DNA of 64,000 bases from Helicobacter felistomachi (GCF_030296895.1 NZ_AP028022.1:186001-250000); one strand, 5' to 3'; shown: positions 18,541 through 28,332, counted from the first letter of the stretch. The notes: a model not told the origin generated them from the letters alone. Numbers and translations are program-made.

Positions 18541-19530
18541 ATCCTGCCAGCTTAAAGGGTGCCCCACTTTTAAATCTCCAGCCGCCCTTTGGCCTAAGAC
18601 TTTATCTAGGTATTTGGGGGCGAGCCCTGCATTTGGGCGCAAGGCTTTGATGTGCTCTCTTGTGAGCGTTTCGCCCTTTTTAAGGGGCTTTACCACAAAA
18701 AGTGAGCGGGCAAATTGCGCCCCTTTGATCTCTTTTGCGTGAGGGGTTGGGCTGCCTAGGGCTTCTTTGGTTTCACGCACAGCCTGCATAAGCGCGCCAA
18801 ACTCTTTCGTGTCTAAGCTAAAGGCACTATCGGGGGTCTTTAAACTTTTATCGAGCATGAAATGCTTTTCAATCACGCTAGCGCCCAACGAGGTGGCGAT
18901 GATCGCGCTTAAATGCCCCAGGGTGTGATCGCTTAAGCCATAAGGGGTGTGGTAAAGCTCTTTGAGTTGGGGCATGGCAAGCAAGTTTGCCTCTTTGAGA
19001 GGGGCGGGGTAGGCGCTGGTGCATTTTAACAGCGTGATGTCGGTGTTGCCCGCTTTGTGGCACACTTCGAGCGCGTCTAAGATGTTCTCATGTGTGGCGA
19101 TGCCCGTAGAGAGGATCAAGGGCTTTTTGGTGCTGGCGACCAAGCGCAACAATTCTAAATCCGTGATCTCAAAGCTGGCGATTTTATAAAGGGGGCAATC
19201 TAGGCTCTCTAACAGCTCTAAACCCTTGAAACTAAACACCGAGCTAAAGAGGCATAAATCCAAACTTTTGGCAAGCCCAAAGAGGGGCTTGTGCCACTCT
19301 AGGGGCATGGCGGCTTCTTGGTAAAGCGCATACAGGCTTTGTTTGTCCCAAAGTGTGCCTTCGATGACGAAGGGGGGCTTGTTAAGGGACAAGGTCAGGC
19401 AATCTGGGGTGTAAGTTTGCAGTTTTGCCGCTCCTACGCCCATGTTTTTAAGCACGATTAAAGATTTTTTAGCGGTGTCTAGGGAGTGGGCGTGGTTGGC
19501 GCTCAATTCTGCAACAATGAGAGGAGTCAT
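18520..19530 (-). CDS. pseI: Pseudaminic acid synthase PseI
   Basis: About 336 residues starting at MTPLIVAELSANH (ATG 19530), which overlaps the pseH stop as ATGA. A longer frame to 19572 adds non-homologous residues. It has an N-terminal NeuB TIM barrel and a C-terminal antifreeze-like SAF domain (KPLKKGETLTREHIKALRP). It joins phosphoenolpyruvate to the 6-deoxy-AltdiNAc sugar. In H. pylori pseI is away from pseH/F/G; here it is the last gene of the cluster. Confidence 0.92.
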   Translation of the reverse strand: MTPLIVAELSANHAHSLDTAKKSLIVLKNMGVGAAKLQTYTPDCLTLSLNKPPFVIEGTLWDKQSLYALYQEAAMPLEWHKPLFGLAKSLDLCLFSSVFSFKGLELLESLDCPLYKIASFEITDLELLRLVASTKKPLILSTGIATHENILDALEVCHKAGNTDITLLKCTSAYPAPLKEANLLAMPQLKELYHTPYGLSDHTLGHLSAIIATSLGASVIEKHFMLDKSLKTPDSAFSLDTKEFGALMQAVRETKEALGSPTPHAKEIKGAQFARSLFVVKPLKKGETLTREHIKALRPNAGLAPKYLDKVLGQRAAGDLKVGHPLSWQDLLGPQS

Positions 19531-20093
19531 TTTAAGCCTTTGTCTAGGGGGGAGATTTTGGAGAAAAGCCACACATCGTAGTAGTTGTCTTGACGTTGCA
19601 CGAAGTCGCGCAAAAAACCGCCCTTGCGGTAAGCATGCCGCTCGTAAAAACCTATCGCGCGGGCGTTGGTCGCCATCACTTCTAGGTGCAGGGCGTGCAA
19701 GCCAAACTTAAAAAAAGCGATGAACTCTAGCCCGTCTAAGATCAAGGCCCCCACACGCTCTAAGCTAGGGTTTTTGTAGATGCCTAAAAAAGCGTGGCTG
19801 TGGGCAAAATCTATGCGGGTGAGCGAGCCCACACCGAGCAGCTCTTGCCCTTGTTTAAAAAGGTAGTAAGCGGAGTTTTGGCTAAATTGCAGTTGCTCAA
19901 TGAAGTGCAAATGTGCTTCTTTAGAAATGTGCTGGGTATACATCCAAGCGGTGGTGGAGGGGTGGTTGCGGAAGGCCAAAATTTGCATTTTTTCGGCTTT
20001 GGTGGCGTGGCAGAAGTGGCAGGCGTGCAGGGGTTGGCTGTCTTTAAAATCTTGACTGGGGATTTCAAAGCTTTGGTTTAAGAGATTAAGCAT
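19527..20093 (-). CDS. pseH: N-acetyltransferase PseH (GNAT)
   Basis: 188 residues. GNAT fold with the acetyl-CoA loop region LGIYKNPSLERVGALIL and the C-terminal ATNARAIGFYERHAYRKGGFLRDF block seen in PseH (HP0327). It acetylates the 4-amino group of the altrose intermediate in pseudaminic acid synthesis. Its start overlaps the pseG stop by 8 bases. Confidence 0.9.
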   Translation of the reverse strand: MLNLLNQSFEIPSQDFKDSQPLHACHFCHATKAEKMQILAFRNHPSTTAWMYTQHISKEAHLHFIEQLQFSQNSAYYLFKQGQELLGVGSLTRIDFAHSHAFLGIYKNPSLERVGALILDGLEFIAFFKFGLHALHLEVMATNARAIGFYERHAYRKGGFLRDFVQRQDNYYDVWLFSKISPLDKGLK

Positions 20094-21012
20094 GGGCTAA
20101 AATCTTTTGCAAGGCGGGCAAGAGTTTGCCCCCGAGTTTTAACCCCCTTTGGGCGGCCTGCATGCGCTCTCGATCCTTTAAATCTAAAAGGCTTTGTAGG
20201 GCGTTTAACAAGTTGTCTAAACTGGCACACAGCAGCGCCCCTTCTGTTGCCAACGCCTGCACTTGGGGGAGTTGGTTAGAGGCAATGGGTAAACTCACTA
20301 GGGGGGTTTGGCTTAAGATCGCTTCATAGACCATTTGTCCCCCACTAAAAAGGGCAAGGTCGGCTTGCTTTAAACGCTTGGCAAGTTCTATGGGGCTTAC
20401 CAGCGGCTCAAAGGAAAAGTTGGGGGCTGTTGACAAGTGGGGTAGTAAGGGCTTGGGGGCGATGGTGTGGATTTGTAGGGTGGTGGGTTTTAACAGCTCT
20501 AGGGCACGCTTTAGCGGTGTCAAGACCAAATCGCTGCCCCCCAAGCATAGCAAAATCTTTTGAGGTGTGGGTTGTAGGGGTTTGTGGGCACAAAATACGG
20601 GGTCAATGGGGTGATACCCGCTGCCTAGAAAATAATGCGGGTGGGTTTGCAACTCTTTAGGGTAGGCGGTGTGGGCGTGGTGGGCGGGGTTAACGATGTA
20701 AATGGGGCAACAAGCGTTGCTTTTTGCTGTGGGGACAAGGCGCTCTTTGGCAAATAAATCTTCAAAGATGATTAAAGGCGTTTGGATTTGGGCGTAATCG
20801 GTGGGCTGGGCTAGGTAGCTGTCTATGATCGTTAAATGGGCCCCTGAGATTTTGCTCTTAAGCCACTCTATGGGGATGTCGGCTAAGGGGTGTGGGGCAA
20901 AGAGGCGCACCTGTGCCATGGGCTCTAGCAAGGCTTTTAATTTTTGCATGCGCCTTAAATGCCCGAGCCCGCTTTGCGGGTGTGCGTCAGCAAAGAGGTG
21001 AATCGTCTTCAT
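20086..21012 (-). CDS. pseG: UDP-sugar hydrolase PseG
   Basis: 308 residues, GT-B-like fold. N-terminal HLFADAHPQSGLGHLRRM carries the substrate/base-binding GxGHxxR-type motif of PseG, and SGGQMVYEAILSQTPLVSLP is the UDP-binding C-terminal block. It releases UDP from UDP-2,4-diacetamido-2,4,6-trideoxy-altropyranose. It overlaps pseF by 26 bases in a different frame; in H. pylori the F and G functions lie in one locus (HP0326). Confidence 0.88.
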   Translation of the reverse strand: MKTIHLFADAHPQSGLGHLRRMQKLKALLEPMAQVRLFAPHPLADIPIEWLKSKISGAHLTIIDSYLAQPTDYAQIQTPLIIFEDLFAKERLVPTAKSNACCPIYIVNPAHHAHTAYPKELQTHPHYFLGSGYHPIDPVFCAHKPLQPTPQKILLCLGGSDLVLTPLKRALELLKPTTLQIHTIAPKPLLPHLSTAPNFSFEPLVSPIELAKRLKQADLALFSGGQMVYEAILSQTPLVSLPIASNQLPQVQALATEGALLCASLDNLLNALQSLLDLKDRERMQAAQRGLKLGGKLLPALQKILAHA

Positions 21013-21679
21013 GCAAGGCGGTGTATTTCAAGGCGGCGAGGGTCAAATCTTCAAAGCTATCTATATCTTGCACGCACACTTGGGGCAAGATAAGGGGCCA
21101 AGAGTGGGGGGCAAGCAGGGGTTCTTTGGCAAGAAAGTGCTTGACTTGGCCTAGGTAGAAAAGCCCTGCATCGTGATAAAGGGGGGGCAAATCCTGCGAG
21201 CGTTTTTGCATGTTGTCGTTAAAAAGTGGGGTGGGGGTGTTGTCTTGAATGTGAAAGCTGCGGTAAGGCGAGGAGCTATAAATGCTGCAGGCAAAGGCGT
21301 ATTTTTTCAGAGGATTTGTTTGCAAAGCCTGCAGGGCTTCTTTAAGATACTCTGCTTTTAAAAGCACACTTGTGGCGTAAAGCACGCAAAGATCAGTGTT
21401 TGCTTCCAGTTTAAGCGTCGAGGCGGCATTAGCGGCGACTTCTAGGGTCGTGCTAAAATCCCCCGCTAGGTGGGCGGGGCGCTCTAGCACACTTGCCCCA
21501 TTTTCTTGGGCCACTTTGGCGATTTCGGGGTGGTCGGTGCTTACAAAGACTTGGCTAAAAAGCTGGCTGGCATGCGCGGTTTGCACGACATGGCTTAAAA
21601 GGGGCTTGCCTAAAAAGGGGGCGATATTTTTAAGCGGGACACGCTTAGACCCCCCGCGGGCTAGGATAAGGGCGATCAT
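20987..21679 (-). CDS. pseF: CMP-pseudaminic acid synthetase PseF
   Basis: 230 residues. The nucleotidyltransferase signature LILARGGSKRVPLKNIAPF is at the N-terminus, and VFVSTDHPEIAKVA follows. It activates pseudaminic acid with CTP for transfer to flagellin. Its ATG shares one base with the flgH stop (TGATG), so flagellar L-ring and glycan genes are coupled. Confidence 0.9.
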   Translation of the reverse strand: MIALILARGGSKRVPLKNIAPFLGKPLLSHVVQTAHASQLFSQVFVSTDHPEIAKVAQENGASVLERPAHLAGDFSTTLEVAANAASTLKLEANTDLCVLYATSVLLKAEYLKEALQALQTNPLKKYAFACSIYSSSPYRSFHIQDNTPTPLFNDNMQKRSQDLPPLYHDAGLFYLGQVKHFLAKEPLLAPHSWPLILPQVCVQDIDSFEDLTLAALKYTALHEDDSPLC

Positions 21680-22392
21680 CAGTAAGGAAAACTTGAATCG
21701 AGCACATCCCCGCCCACTTTTTTCTTGTTGCTGCTGCTAAGTGCCCCTAGGTTTGTGTAAGAAATCTTGGCATCGGCGATGTATTTGGATTGAATCGTGT
21801 TGTCGCGCGCGATGTCAAAGGGGCGCACCACTCCGCTGATTTTAATGACTTGTTTCTCCCCATCCACCAAGACTTCGCGGCTGCCATAAATGAAGTAGTT
21901 GCCATTTTCTAGGACTTTGACAATGCGGGCGGTGAGGGTGAGTTTTAGATCCTCGCTTTTCTTTTGCGAACCCCCACCTTTAAAGGTGTTGTTGGTTGTT
22001 GATTGCGTGAGGCTATAGTTGGTGTTGTCGTTTAAGAACTGGGTTTGGTTACGCTTGTTGAGGTTCGTGCCATTGTAGGTGAGGCGCGGGGCTGTGGCGG
22101 TGCCATTAGAGGTGCTGGCGTAGTTTTTGGCGGTGTTGTAATTGGCACTGGAGTTCTCGACCACAATCACAGTGATAAGATCATTGGGTTTCATCGCCCG
22201 CCTGTCGGCAAATAGGGGGCGCTCGCCCTGCCCGAACAAGCTACCCGGCTTTGCGATTTGGGGGATAAACTCTTTAGAGGGCATGTCTTCTACATAGTCG
22301 GGGGGATCGAACTTCATCCCCGGCTCGACCGCCCACAAAAATCCCCCCGCCAAAAACACACCCCAAATTTTTAAAATCCCTTGCAAAGCCAT
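21679..22392 (-). CDS. flgH: Flagellar L-ring protein FlgH
   Basis: 237 residues with an N-terminal signal peptide. The FlgH core includes GSLFGQGERPLFADRRAM, KPNDLITVIVVENSSANY and VSGVVRPFDI-type sequence (here ISGVVRPFDIARDNTIQS). FlgH usually carries a lipobox cysteine; none is seen here (LAGGFLWAVEP), and H. pylori FlgH also lacks it. It forms the outer-membrane ring around the rod. First gene of the flgH-pseF-pseG-pseH-pseI transcript. Confidence 0.93.
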   Translation of the reverse strand: MALQGILKIWGVFLAGGFLWAVEPGMKFDPPDYVEDMPSKEFIPQIAKPGSLFGQGERPLFADRRAMKPNDLITVIVVENSSANYNTAKNYASTSNGTATAPRLTYNGTNLNKRNQTQFLNDNTNYSLTQSTTNNTFKGGGSQKKSEDLKLTLTARIVKVLENGNYFIYGSREVLVDGEKQVIKISGVVRPFDIARDNTIQSKYIADAKISYTNLGALSSSNKKKVGGDVLDSSFPY

Positions 22393-22436
22393 GAAACATC
22401 CTTATAAAATTGGCACATTTTAGATGTAAATTATAC

Positions 22437-22442
22437 TATAAT
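22437..22442 (+). promoter_or_regulatory. -10 element upstream of outer-membrane protein gene
   Basis: TATAAT 49 bases before the ATG at 22492, inside the divergent gap with flgH. AGGAG lies seven bases before the ATG. Confidence 0.6.
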
Positions 22443-22491
22443 AGCGGTTTATTTTAAGCCTATCAGGTCTTTTTTAATTTTAGGAGTCAAG

Positions 22492-23215
22492 ATGAAAAAA
22501 TGGAAAGCGTGGGTGCTTGGGGGATTTGTAGTTGGGGGCTTTGGGGGCGCAGAGCAGCGATCAATTCAGGCATCACGATTCTTGGACCGATGGGCTCTTT
22601 GTGGGCGCAAGCTACCAAACAGGTACCGTTACGATCCTAACCAGCAATTCCACAGCAATGAGTACCCACCGCTCCGGGCGCGATGACATGAATGTGGGGG
22701 CAAATGGGCTAGGCTTTAATGTAGGTTACACGGGCTATTTTAGAAAAGATCAAATGTTCGGGGCACGCTACTACGCCTTTTTAGATTGGCAAGGCTTTGG
22801 GGCACGCTACCCAAAAACCCCCTATGGCGGAGGGCAGTACTACGGGGGCAATGATTTACTCACCTATGGTGCAGCCGCCGACTTTTTCTATAACTTTTTT
22901 CAGGGGGCGTTTTACCGCAACGACATTTCTTTAGATTTGGGCGTTTATGTGGGGGTCGCCATTGCTGGGACTTCGTGGCTTGTGGGCGCGAGTGGACAAA
23001 AAGCAATGGGTCTACCCAGTTACGCCAACCCCAGTACAAGTGCGTTCCAATTCCTCTTTAACATCGGGGTTAGAGCTTTGGTGGTGGGCCAACACGGGAT
23101 CGATGTTGGTTTTAAAATCCCCACCATTAACCATATTTACTACAGCGGGGGCGATTGCAGTGTTACTTTCCGCAGAACCTTTGCCTTTTACATTGGCTAC
23201 AATTACCACTTTTAG
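22492..23215 (+). pseudogene. Outer-membrane beta-barrel protein, frameshifted in signal peptide
   Basis: The signal peptide MKKWKAWVLGGFVVGG is in one frame and the mature barrel (from about GAQSSDQFRHHDSWTDG) in the next. Removing one G from any of three G5 runs at 22519-22523, 22534-22538 or 22543-22547 joins them into a ~240-residue precursor. The barrel has alternating aromatic strands and ends AFYIGYNYHF, the terminal-Phe signature of Helicobacter outer-membrane proteins. Position between flgH and nucT equals HP0324. It is either switched off by slippage or a sequencing error. The stop overlaps the end of nucT. Confidence 0.75.
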
Positions 23216-23745
23216 CGGCACTCACTCCACATTTTTTTGTAATAACTTTGGGCTTTTTGGATCATGGAGGGGTCGTTGTCTTTGACCAGCAATTCGTAAT
23301 TGTTCTCAAAGGCGTTTTTGCTCCAGTTAGCCGAGCCTAAAAAGATCGTGTTGTTGTCGATGATGGCGAGCTTTTGGTGCATGATCCCCCTATGTTCTTT
23401 GCCTTTGCCAAAATAGCGGGCTTCTTTGCCGCTAAGCATACAAGTGGAAATCCCCCGGTATTTAGCCAGGTAACCCATTGTGGAGTATTTGCCATGCGCA
23501 CCACCGGTGTCGTAAATGATGTTCACCTTCACGCCCCGGCTAGCCGCGTCTTTCAGGGCTTTGGCGATGTCTTTGTGTGTGAAGCTGTAAATGGAGATGT
23601 TGATTTGGCTTTTAGCGGCGTTGATCCCACTAATGAGGCTCTTTAGAGCCTCGTGTTGCTCGTAGGGGAGCATGTATAAAGTGGGGGCGGCGTGCATTGT
23701 GGCAGCGAGCAAACAGAGGGATAAAAGAGATTTGAACGAGCGCAT
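23212..23745 (-). CDS. nucT: Phospholipase D-type nuclease NucT
   Basis: 177 residues with a signal peptide (MRSFKSLLSLCLLAATMHA). A single HKD motif, MHQKLAIIDNNTIFLGSANW, means it must dimerise to form the active site. It matches HP0323, a membrane-associated nuclease that degrades DNA outside the cytoplasm. It is transcribed away from polyE and converges on the outer-membrane protein gene. Confidence 0.9.
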   Translation of the reverse strand: MRSFKSLLSLCLLAATMHAAPTLYMLPYEQHEALKSLISGINAAKSQINISIYSFTHKDIAKALKDAASRGVKVNIIYDTGGAHGKYSTMGYLAKYRGISTCMLSGKEARYFGKGKEHRGIMHQKLAIIDNNTIFLGSANWSKNAFENNYELLVKDNDPSMIQKAQSYYKKMWSECR

Positions 23746-23796
23746 CTTTAAAGTCCTTTAAAATTATTGTTAATCCAAAACATAGGGAACTTATAT

Positions 23797-23802
23797 TATA
23801 AT
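23797..23802 (+). promoter_or_regulatory. -10 element of the polyE-gmk-tatA-argS operon
   Basis: TATAAT 29 bases upstream of the polyE start, in the divergent gap with nucT. AAGGAG lies just before the start codon. Confidence 0.6.
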
Positions 23803-23830
23803 CCACGGCTTAGTTAGCCCAGCTTAAGGA

Positions 23831-25715
23831 GTGTCCTTGAAAATTCTGTTAGTGAACCAAAATAAAATGGTGGGCAAACTTTTTGAGAACATCGCCAAAA
23901 AGCTAGATTTGGAGCTTGTGGCTGAAGAACATGTGGAAAAGATTTTACCCACCCTTGAGGAAAGCAAGGAATGCTTTTTCTTCGCTGACGACACGGCGGT
24001 GGATGGCGAGGAATACGAGCATTTAAAATCGCATCTAGAGGGGGTACAGCTCAGCGGGCTGTTGTTGCGTAAAGGCATTGAGGAGTTTGGGGAGTTCACC
24101 CACTACATCAAAAAGCCCTTTCTACCCACAGACATTTTGCATATCTTGCAAAGAAGCATGGGTCCTGCCATGCCGCAAAGCTCTCCCTCGCTCCCAAAAG
24201 ACATCGAGGCGGTGTCGGCCGAGTCGGATGCGGATTTTTTTAAAGACATCGACTCGAGCTTGAACCAGCTAGAGGGGTTGTTAGACCCCATCGCCCTCAC
24301 CTCCCAAGAGCCCCCCAAAGAAGAGAGCAAGGAAGAACCCCCAACACCACCACAAGAAACCGCCATCACAGAGCCCACAGAACAGCCCCAAAACACAGCA
24401 GAGGAATCCAAGGCAGCACAGACCACAGAAACAGCAAAAGAAGAAACAGTAAAAGAAGCCCTAAAAGAGGACACACCACCACAAGAGGCGCATGACCCCT
24501 TAGCTTTGAATTTAGACGATTTGTTGCCTGTGGACGACAGCGAGGACGAAACCCATGCCGGATTAGAACACGATGAAATGTTAGAGGATTTGGTGCAAGA
24601 GGACTCCCCCAAAGCACAGGATTTGATGGATAACATGCAAGCCATGGGCGATCTCATGCAGTCTGCCAAGCACGAGATTGAGGAGACAACAGAGTCTGAT
24701 TTGCAAACCTTTCAAGAATCCCCCGCATCCAAAGAGAGTGGTTTAGACCAAGATCCCATAGAGGTGCTAGAATCAGATGCAAAAAAAGGCGCGGAATCCA
24801 CAGAAGAACCCAAAGCTGAACCTGTAGAACCCGATTCACAACCCACAGAAAATCCACAAGTTTCCGAGTTAAAGGACTCGGAAGATCTAGACAATTTAGA
24901 GCTAGAACCACCCGCGGCCACACCACAGCCCGAATCCATAGCTCAAGAATCCGCCCAAGAAGCCCCCACAGAACCCGAGTTAGAACAAGCATCCATAGAA
25001 TTAGAAACAAAAACCCCACAAGGGACAGAGCCCACAGAGCAAGAACCTCAAGCGCAAGAAAGCACACAAATCCCCGAGCTAGAAACCAGGCCTCAAGCGC
25101 AAGAAAGCGTAGAACAACTAGAATTGGAGCTTGATGAAGCCCCTGAGTTGGAGACACAAAACCTAGAAACAGAAAATCCACAAGGCAGTCCAGAGCTAGA
25201 GCTAGAACCCCAAGAGATCGACCCCCCCCGACCCCCCAAGCAGAGCTAGAAACCGTCCCCACAAAAAAGGATACACAAGAATCCCAAGTGGAATTAGAAA
25301 AAGACCCACAAGAGTACGAACACATTGAAGACATCCCCGAACCGGTGATGTCTAGTGTGGTGGATGGCTCGTATGAAGCCCCCCAAACCCCAAGCCCCAA
25401 AGCCCCACGAGCAGACATAGAGCAAATCCCCACAGAGTTAGAAGACCTGGCGGCAGAAGAGCCCCTTGTAGAAGGCGAAAGCCCAAAACCTGAAATCACA
25501 AAAGACCCTGAAGAAGCCCCCAAAGAGAGCCTAAAGCAAGCCCCCCAAGAGCAAGAAACCCCCAAGAGAGCGCACCCACAGTAGGAGGAGGGGCAACACC
25601 CTTGCATTTGAGTTTTGATTTAAAAGACTTGTTGAAAGATTTGCCCATTGACCCTAAACTTTTAGAGGGCAAAACTCTGAATATACGAGTCAATTTAGCA
25701 GACAAAGATGCCTAA
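23831..25715 (+). pseudogene. Poly-Glu-rich protein (HP0322-like), broken at two C runs
   Basis: Three frames together encode ~625 residues. Residues 1-115 look like a degenerate receiver-type domain (ILLVNQNKMVGKLFENIAKK). A huge Glu/Pro/Ser/Thr/Gln-rich disordered region follows, then a short conserved-looking C-terminal domain (LHLSFDLKDLLKDLPIDP). One C restored at the C8 run 25222-25229 and one at the C5 run 25559-25563 give an uninterrupted frame. The gene lies before gmk-tatA-argS exactly as in H. pylori. Function is not established from sequence. Its end overlaps gmk by 8 bases, implying translational coupling if the full frame is read. Confidence 0.75.
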
Positions 25716-26328
25716 CCACGCTTACCGCATGTTGGTGTTGGCAGGACCTAGTGGTTCTGGTAAGAGCACTTTAATCAGCCACCTACTCAAGCATTGCCCC
25801 GATATTTATTTCTCTATCTCCACCACCACCCGCCCCAAAAGAGCGGGTGAAGTGGAGGGGCAACATTATTATTTTGTGAGCCAAGAGGCGTTTTTAAAGG
25901 GCATAGATAACAAGCAATTTTTAGAGTGGGCGAAGGTGCACGGGCATTACTACGGCACTTCTATCACCCCCATTGAACAGGCTCTAAAGGTGGGCAAGTT
26001 GATCTTGTTTGACATCGATGTGCAGGGGCATCGCAGTGTCAAGGAAGTTTATAAAAAGGCGACTTCTATTTTTATCACCACAAAGAATATCCACACCTTA
26101 AAAGAACGCCTAGAGCAAAGACGCACAGATAGCCACGAGGTGATCGAGCGGCGTTTACAAACCGCCTTGCAGGAGATTCAAGAGGTCGAGTTGTTTGACT
26201 ATGTGTTGGTTAATGAGGATTTGGAATTGTCTAAAAAAATGGTGTTAGAGGTCGCCCACACCTTGGGTTACAAACAGCAAATGTTTCCCAAAGAGGAGTT
26301 TTGCGAGGCGTGGGGGGCGAGTCATTAA
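25708..26328 (+). CDS. gmk: Guanylate kinase
   Basis: 206 residues. P-loop [10 protein letters not shown], and the GMP-binding segment STTTRPKRAGEVEGQHYYFV is the family signature. It phosphorylates GMP to GDP. It starts within the end of polyE and is followed after 14 bases by tatA. Confidence 0.96.
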   Translation: MPNHAYRMLVLAGPSGSGKSTLISHLLKHCPDIYFSISTTTRPKRAGEVEGQHYYFVSQEAFLKGIDNKQFLEWAKVHGHYYGTSITPIEQALKVGKLILFDIDVQGHRSVKEVYKKATSIFITTKNIHTLKERLEQRRTDSHEVIERRLQTALQEIQEVELFDYVLVNEDLELSKKMVLEVAHTLGYKQQMFPKEEFCEAWGASH

Positions 26329-26342
26329 AAAGAAGGATGTAA

Positions 26343-26582
26343 ATGGGTACTTTTAGTGTTTGGCATTGGTTGATTGTTTTGGCGGTGATTTTGCTTTTGT
26401 TTGGGGCGAAGAAAATCCCCGAGCTGGCAAAGGGACTAGGCAGTGGGATTAAAAACTTCAAAAAGGCGGTTAAAGAGGATGAGGAGGAGGAGGGTAAAAA
26501 GCCTGAGAGTGTAACGATGCAAAGCCCACAGCAATCCACACAGCCCACGCACACCACTCCACAGAAAGAACAACAAAGTTAG
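26343..26582 (+). CDS. tatA: Twin-arginine translocase subunit TatA
   Basis: 79 residues. One short N-terminal membrane helix ([20 protein letters not shown]) is followed by a hinge and the amphipathic helix ([18 protein letters not shown]). The tail is acidic then Gln/Thr/Pro-rich. It forms the pore for folded Tat substrates. An ATG-proximal GAAGGATG site lies just upstream. argS follows after 2 bases. Confidence 0.95.
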   Translation: MGTFSVWHWLIVLAVILLLFGAKKIPELAKGLGSGIKNFKKAVKEDEEEEGKKPESVTMQSPQQSTQPTHTTPQKEQQS

Positions 26583-26584
26583 CC

Positions 26585-28201
26585 ATGCACCGCAGAGTCA
26601 AGGAGTTATTAGAACGGGTGTTACAAACTGAAGTGGTGCTAGAGCACCCCAAAGATCGCTCTTTAGGGCATTACGCCAGCGTGGTGGCCTTCCCCCTAGC
26701 CAAGGTGCGTAAAAAAGCCCCTAAACTCATTGCTGAGGAATTGGTGCAGACTTTAAGCACACACCCCGAGTGTCAAGAAGTGTTTAGCCAAATCGCCCCG
26801 CTCAATGGGTATATCAATTTCACACTCAAGGAAGGGTTTTTAAACAGCCTTTGCAACGAGGCTTTGTCTTTGGGGGCGGACTTTGGCAGACAGGCAGACA
26901 AAGAGGAGAGTTATTATGTGGAGTTTGTGAGTGCAAATCCCACGGGACCTTTACATATCGGGCATGCGAGGGGGGCGATTTTTGGCGACAGCTTTTGTAA
27001 ACTTGCCCGCTTTTTGGGCTACAAGGTGCATAGCGAGTATTACATCAATGACTTAGGTGCGCAGATCAAAACTTTAGGGCTATCTGTGTTCTTGCGTTTG
27101 AAGGAAAAGTTTGGCGACAAGGTGGATTACCCCGATGCGTGCTACAAAGGCGACTATGTCTATGAGCTCGCCCAAATGGCTAAAGAGCATTTTAACCTAG
27201 AGAGTTTGGAAGGGGTGGATGAAGAGGCGTTGGTGGTGCAATTTGGCAACTTTGCTAAGGGTTTAATGCTAGCAGAGATCCAAGAAACTTTGGCAAATGT
27301 CGGCATTCACATGGATGGCTATGTCAGCGAAAAGGCGGTGTTTGCGCACAGCGCTAAAGTGTTTCAACGTCTAGAAGCAAGCGGGGGGGTGTATGAAGAA
27401 GAGGGCAAGCTGTGGCTCAAATCTAGCGTCTTTGGCGATGAAAAAGATCGTGTGGTGCGTAAAGCCGATGGGGATTTCACCTACCTAGCCCCCGACATTG
27501 TTTACCACGACTATAAGTTTCAACAAGGCTACGACCACTACATTAATATCTTTGGGGCAGACCACCACGGCTATGTCCCCCGCATTAAAGCGTCCTTGCA
27601 ATTTTTGGGTTACGATGCGTCTAAGTTAAAGGTCTTGTTGGTGCAGATGGTGGCTTTGGTAAAGGGGGGGCAACCTTATAAAATGAGTAAAAGGGCGGGT
27701 AATTTCGTGCTATTGCAGGATGTCTTGCAAGACATGGGTAAGGACGCTTTGCGTTTTATTTTCTTGTCTAAAAAACTAGACACGCATTTAGACTTTGATG
27801 TGGCGAGCTTGCAAAACACAGACAGCACCAACCCCATTTTTTACATACACTACGCCAACGCCCGTATCCACACCATGCTTGACAAATTCGCCCAAAAGGG
27901 GGGAAGTTTAGAAGAAGTGCGCCAAAGTGCCTTATTAGACTTGCCCCCTGCAGGGCAGAACTTGCTTTTTAATGCTCTCAACTTGCCTAAAGTCTTGCAA
28001 GGGACATTTAACGATCAGGAACTGCAAAAAATTTGCGACTACTTAAAAGCCCTGGCAGCGGATTTACACAGCTTTTACAATGCCTATAGGATTTTAGACA
28101 CACCCCAAGAGCTGCCCTATTTGAAATTATGCCTTATGGTGAGTTCGAGTTTGACAATCGGGTTAAAATTGCTAGGAATCGAAGCCAAAAAGAAAATGTA
28201 G
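26585..28201 (+). CDS. argS: Arginyl-tRNA synthetase
   Basis: 538 residues. It has an N-terminal Add-1-type domain, the HIGH motif as HIGHARGA near residue 123, and KMSKRAGNFV as the KMSKS-like loop. A C-terminal anticodon-binding helical domain closes the protein (AYRILDTPQELPYLKLCLMV). It charges tRNA-Arg; two tRNA-Arg genes lie 13 kb downstream. A G7 run occurs at 27664-27670. Confidence 0.96.
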   Translation: MHRRVKELLERVLQTEVVLEHPKDRSLGHYASVVAFPLAKVRKKAPKLIAEELVQTLSTHPECQEVFSQIAPLNGYINFTLKEGFLNSLCNEALSLGADFGRQADKEESYYVEFVSANPTGPLHIGHARGAIFGDSFCKLARFLGYKVHSEYYINDLGAQIKTLGLSVFLRLKEKFGDKVDYPDACYKGDYVYELAQMAKEHFNLESLEGVDEEALVVQFGNFAKGLMLAEIQETLANVGIHMDGYVSEKAVFAHSAKVFQRLEASGGVYEEEGKLWLKSSVFGDEKDRVVRKADGDFTYLAPDIVYHDYKFQQGYDHYINIFGADHHGYVPRIKASLQFLGYDASKLKVLLVQMVALVKGGQPYKMSKRAGNFVLLQDVLQDMGKDALRFIFLSKKLDTHLDFDVASLQNTDSTNPIFYIHYANARIHTMLDKFAQKGGSLEEVRQSALLDLPPAGQNLLFNALNLPKVLQGTFNDQELQKICDYLKALAADLHSFYNAYRILDTPQELPYLKLCLMVSSSLTIGLKLLGIEAKKKM

Positions 28202-28209
28202 ACAAGGGT

Positions 28210-28265
28210 GGGCGGGGATAAGGAGGGGGAGGTTACCCCGCCCGTGCCCGGTTGGAAAACCAACC
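28210..28265 (+). terminator. Paired hairpins after argS
   Basis: First hairpin: GGGCGGGG (28210-28217) with CCCCGCCC (28236-28243), whose loop contains a G/A-rich AGGAGGGGGAGG stretch. Second: GGTTGG-AAAA-CCAACC at 28250-28265. They follow the argS stop directly. The second resembles a terminator without a T run. The first could alternatively be a structured 5' element for hsrA. Confidence 0.5.
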
Positions 28266-28332
28266 AAAACGCATTATACCTAAAAAACTTGTATCTTTCT
28301 CTTAAACTTTACAAGAGCTTAAAAACTTATGT

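Noticed and set aside
24654-25607. Long minus-strand open frame (317 codons) across the poly-Glu gene
   Set aside because: Produced by Glu/Pro-rich codon bias on the other strand; composition is Ser/Leu/Cys-rich with no domain or start signals.
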